Source: Lingula anatina (Eukaryota > Brachiopoda > Lingulata > Lingulida > Lingulidae). Taken from it: 46,693 nucleotides of DNA. Location of the stretch: positions 126,001 to 172,693 of the forward strand of contig NW_019775622.1 of the NCBI RefSeq assembly GCF_001039355.2, written 5' to 3'. Below are positions 42,497 to 46,693 of this stretch, piece after piece; position 1 is the first letter of the stretch, and every line of letters starts with the position of its first letter. Made by a program: the position numbers and the translations under genes. The notes below the pieces were generated by a model that searched no databases, was not told the DNA's origin, and saw only the letters and a list, made by a program, of their open reading frames with translations.

Positions 42497-42662
42497 CAGG
42501 GGCGGATCCAGAGATATTTTCTGACATTCTTCCAAATTATCTTTGTTACCATCCTCCATTTTTGACCGTCTTCCGACAGAAAAAAATAGATACCTGTCAA
42601 TGTAAACTTGAAAATCTGACCGTCTTCCAGAAGACCCAGAAGACGGCCTAAATCCGCCCCTG
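42497..42662. mobile_element. 166-base hAT-like MITE (family F2), with target duplication
   Basis: Terminal inverted repeats CAGGGGCGGATCCAG and, at the right in reverse complement, CAGGGGCGGATTTAG. They are flanked by a perfect 8-base duplication, TATGAGAT, at 42489-42496 and 42663-42670. An 8-base duplication and CAGGGG ends are the hAT signature. It is the same family as 30002-30169, in the opposite orientation. Confidence 0.9.
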
Positions 42663-42670
42663 TATGAGAT

Positions 42671-45385
42671 GACCATATACCTTTTTGGTATATAAGAACC
42701 TGTCTCCTAGCTAGGGGAATTAAGAGGAATTCAACCTATTAGTAAAACCTCAGGTTTTCTAGGTCTGTGATAATTTTCTCATCAACTTTAAACCATGGCT
42801 GTCAAATGTGCTACTGGGACTTGTCAAAATGAATTGGCCAGGATCAGCAATGAATATGTGTCTAGTATTTGTGATAATAAGAGATGAGAGATGGTTTGTG
42901 CAATGATGAGTTTCACAATCTTGGGTGTTGGGTTGACAAAATATGAGTAAACTGACATTACCACCAAGTGGTTTGTTTATGTCCGCTGTCAAATATAGTG
43001 AAAAAACATATTGGCTGCACAGATGAAAAAGAACTTAATAGAAAGTTCAGTGGGCTTTATCAAATATCTAACAAAAATATGCAAGGTCTGTGTGAAATGT
43101 GTGGTAGCTAAATTTAATTAATTTTAACATCAATGATAAATTCTCTGAATACTCAACTGTACAGCTTAAGAGTTAGTGACACAAATAGGAATCTCATCTG
43201 TAAATAATGATTTTTTTCCATTCTGGCAGATCTAGATATTATTTCATATCTATGTACCTTTTTATCATCAATGAACACTATAATTGATGCATATGTCTGA
43301 TGACTGCCGGTCCATGCCATTGCCTGATCTTGTATGTTGCACAACATTTCTTGTTTATCTTTTAACTTCCAAGCTGTATTTTTGTGTTACTTCATATATA
43401 CTGGGTGGATTTGTTTGGTAAAAGTGCGGGCTGAGTTTGAAATCAAAATCAGCATGATTGGATTATTTTTATGTCATTGAGGAAGTTTTTGTTTTTATGC
43501 ATGTAGTTTTGCTAGGTGTGCCCCATTGGCGCAAAACCATAGTTTTGTTTTACTCAGGAGATTTGTTGGATAAAACTGCAGTGTGAGTTTTAAAACCAGC
43601 ATGATCAGGTTATTTTTACGAACGATATATTGAATTTTTGTGCTTTTTTGCGTATATATTTGAGACGAACACGCCATTAGCACTAAACTGTATATTTGTT
43701 ATACTTCAAACGTACTAAGGAGCTTAACTGATAATGAGGCAGTTTGATTTAGAAAGTCAGCAGGAACAGTTAATCATTAGGGAAGTGCTTGATTTTTTTT
43801 TTTTTTTTTTTCGATTTTCACCTGCATTTGGATATCTGGGACTTAAACCCCATAGCTTTCAAATTTAATTTTAGTTTACATTTACTAAGGAGTATTATTT
43901 GGTCAAAAGGCAGATAAAGTTTGAAAATCAGCTTTCCTGAAAGTTATTTGTTGTATTTTGCAATCTTCTACTTCAGTCTCTTCTCTGACACAATCAATTC
44001 TGATAAAATCAAAGGGATGTTTTCTTTAACCTTATAAATTAGGCTACGAGTTATTTCTTAAAATACAAAATGAATGCAAATCACTTGTCACCTCACATAA
44101 TATGTAGAAATCTGTGTGTTCATCTCATAAAAGCCTATGCTTAGCTGGTGGTGCATACTCAGAAGGCAGTGACCCCTCTCTAATGCCTCTTCTCTTTATC
44201 GTAGATATTTGTTTAAATGAAAAATAACATGAAAGCACAAGTTCCAATATAATTTTGAGGGTCCATTGCTCTTTAGTTTAATGTACAAGACAAAATGTGA
44301 GGTAAACTTTATTTTATGAAATACAAGTAAATAACTCCTCGTACATGCATGGATGTGATTTTTATTTGAATATCTGCATATTTCTGACTTTTTGGGAGCC
44401 AAACATATCATTGGCCTGCATTCCCCCTGGACCCCGTGCCATATTTTTGGACTCTTTCACTGAATGGCAATCTCATCCCTGTACATACCTTTTCTGGAAC
44501 CCTAAAGACACCAGAGCTTGGACCTGTGAGGGCAAATTAAAGTGTTACAGTAAAGCACACATACCAGTCACACAATATTTATCTCTTGCCATTTCCTCAA
44601 ATGAAACGTAACATAAATATTTAGTTAATACATTAGAAATTCTTCAGATAATGCTACCGAAATCTGTTGCGAACGCTATTGATCTGACAAACCTGATGCA
44701 ACTCGTAGCATGTGGGAGTTTATACAAAGAAAGGCTTGTGAACACTAGAGATTGGTATACAGTATTTTTGAACCACTTCTTTTAGTGTTTTAATGGATGC
44801 AGGTAAAAGCATACCATTCAAAATCGTCTTCTGCAGAGTTTCTATGTGGAAATGGTGTATGGAAATGGGATTTATGGCCCTTAGCAAATTATCAGGCCTG
44901 CTGCAAACTTTGCGCAATTTTGTCCCAAATTTGCTGTTAATTTGCAAAAGATATTTTATGTCCTGGCAAAGCAAATTTTCCGTGCAAACTCCTACAAACT
45001 CCTTGTTGAAAACTTTTCATTTTGCTAAGGGAGGGGTTCATATTTGAACTAATAATTAATCTTTCCGAGATTCCAGAAGCCTCACCTTTTTTACATACTG
45101 TAACATTTATATTTGCCTGGACTAATGGGGCATTGAGAATCCAATCATCAACTTTTTCAACCAGAGGAAATGGACCTTGACAGAAGTTATTTAAGGTCAG
45201 CAATATACATGTAAGATTGAAGATTTTAGACAGTTGCACTCAAAGAACTGGTACAAAATTATGTAGTTCTCTGTCAGGCTGGACCTTTTGTTCCATTGCT
45301 TTGTTTTTCTGGCATGAAAATAAAATTAAAGTCGTCATTATAGTCATAATGACTTAAGTCTGGTTTTTCTTTGATGTACATATAA
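42671..45385. other. Non-coding stretch, no gene seen
   Basis: AT-rich, only short isolated frames. A polyT run lies near 43793-43811. Confidence 0.5.
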
Positions 45386-45600
45386 GGGCGTATTCCCAGA
45401 GCTTTTAGATCGATCTATCCCCGCGGGGAGTCTCACTAGATTACTGTCAGATAATCCGGCTTAAATGTCCGTCCCGCCTACTACAAGCTGTAAGGGGGTA
45501 ATTAACTTTCATGCCCGCTCGGCTGACAGCTATTTAGCGTGAACCCCCAGGGAGTTAGGTCGATCTAAAGTAGATCGATCTAATCTCTGGGAATGGGGTC
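45386..45600. mobile_element. 215-base PIF/Harbinger-like MITE
   Basis: The inverted ends are GGGCGTATTCCCAGAG and, in reverse complement, GACCCCATTCCCAGAG. Both continue into TTAGATCGATCTA-type sequence (about 28 bases per arm). TAA flanks both sides (45383-45385 and 45601-45603), the usual 3-base target of this superfamily. The interior is GC-rich compared with the neighbourhood and has no frame. Confidence 0.75.
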
Positions 45601-45603
45601 TAA

Positions 45604-46512
45604 GACCACTGGATACACTTGTTGTGGCAACTGACTTTAGGTAATTCATTGTTTGTTCATGTATATGTTTGCTTACAAGTGTATGTGCACATTAATGATT
45701 TGTAAAATTTGTAGGAAAAACAAATTTTGTTATTCTGTATCTAACCTCGGAAATGAAAAACTGTCTTCTTGCTAACTTTAATTATTTAGGTATGGTGCAT
45801 TATCTTTCAAAAATATTCTCAAAACCACTGCTGGATCTGTATCTCTTCTTAAATTCATTATGTGATCGGTTTTGTCCCAAACTGTTCTAACATGTGAGAA
45901 AAAAAAATGCCTGCTTTCTTAAAGTGTAGTTTTTCTCTTATCAGACAGACAGACTGACAAATAAATGGAACTGATCACTTCAGCCCTGCCAGGGCCAGGT
46001 AAAAATGTCAAAGTATTACGACAAAGGTTTATCCCATTAAGATGGGGATCAAAATTATCATGACATTTAACAAATGATAAATTGTTTATCCAAATTCAGA
46101 CCCATAATTACCCATGCTCCTCTCTGCTTTCTACATTCAACATCGACTGAGAGGCACCTTGCTTATTTAGGAGCAGCATCATGATTTATGAGCAGGATTT
46201 TTATGTTCTTTACACCTTTTGGGATGTGTCTTATTTGGTTATTTGGTACCATAGCCATTAAGCAGTTACCACTGTCTGTATGGGTATCTCTTTTTGCAAT
46301 TGTTTCAGAGATGGAGAATGACTCATTTTTATATTTTTGAAAGAATATGCATGGTACAAGACAAATAAAAGAGTTTTTTAAGTTACTTACTGGTTTGTAT
46401 GAGCTCAGAACACTAAACAAATTGTCTAGGTGCTGGAATTGATAGGGAAGCCATCAGGTAAAGTCTTAGCATACTGTAAATTGTTTTGGCTTTGATTTTG
46501 TAGTGCCATTGA

Positions 46513-46515
<3 letters not shown>
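45604..46515. other. Non-coding stretch, no gene seen
   Basis: No frame, repeat or signal that I can support. Confidence 0.5.

Positions 46516-46552
<37 letters not shown>
46516..46552. repeat. GT microsatellite
   Basis: About 18 GT units, followed by GCACAC. Confidence 0.9.
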
Positions 46553-46554
<2 letters not shown>

Positions 46555-46674
46555 ACACATTTCACTCTGAGGATGCCTTGGAATGGCTGTCTTAAGCTTG
46601 TGATTATATTTCAACAAGTTTAAATGGAAAATGTCAGTTTGCTTATTGACATATGTAAAACATTTTGCATTTCA

Positions 46675-46693
46675 TTTTTTTTTTTTTTTTTTT
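46675..46693. repeat. PolyT at the window end
   Basis: At least 19 T. Other polyT tracts here coincide with assembly breaks, so this may also be a contig end. Confidence 0.7.

Noticed and set aside
44345-44611. Plus-strand frame of 88 residues as a gene
   Set aside because: Isolated, no known motif, no supporting splice sites or promoter.
1-46693. CRISPR arrays, operons, tRNA or rRNA genes
   Set aside because: None seen. The regular short repeats are microsatellites without unique spacers, and no tRNA-like A and B boxes were found.

Overview
The window is AT-rich animal DNA. It has spliced genes with GT/AG introns of 0.1 to 5.5 kb, many GT, ATT and polyT simple repeats, small foldback transposons, and short N patches that mark assembly joins. 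The protein families (multi-SH3 adaptor, EMI plus fasciclin matrix protein, small GIY-YIG protein), the very high allelic difference and the frequent TACATGTA palindromes suggest a marine invertebrate, most likely a lophotrochozoan such as a mollusc. The species call is inference.

Layout. (1) 1-730 holds the last two coding exons of an unrecognised plus-strand gene. It converges tail to tail with a compact minus-strand GIY-YIG protein (730-1152). (2) 1153-2359 is a probable shared head-to-head promoter region. (3) 2360-7256 is a seven-exon gene for an adaptor of about 818 residues, with three SH3 domains followed by a basic, proline-rich tail. (4) 7257-18700 has no gene I can support. It includes a roughly 0.9 kb stretch present in two to three copies with N joins (14464-16769) and a 743-base gap. 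(5) 18701-37985 is one gene with a TATA box, a signal peptide, an EMI domain and four fasciclin (FAS1) domains, which is the TGFBI/periostin layout. (6) 37986-46693 has no gene I can support and carries several foldback elements, four of them within 1.3 kb.

Main observations. Exons 3 to 9 of the fasciclin gene occur twice (24416-29334 and 29370-34024), with about 20 silent differences and one amino-acid difference. The two blocks cannot be spliced together in frame, and the join is a polyT plus N, so they are best read as two haplotypes placed in series. Each block carries one foldback transposon that the other lacks. Downstream, two homologous 137-base exons (34488-34624 and 35853-35989) encode alternative versions of the end of FAS1-3. 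Both run from phase 0 to phase 2, so exactly one must be included to keep the frame; this is the signature of mutually exclusive splicing.

The genes do not form an obvious pathway. The SH3 protein is a cytoplasmic scaffold and the fasciclin protein is secreted. No prokaryotic-type system, CRISPR array, tRNA or rRNA was seen.
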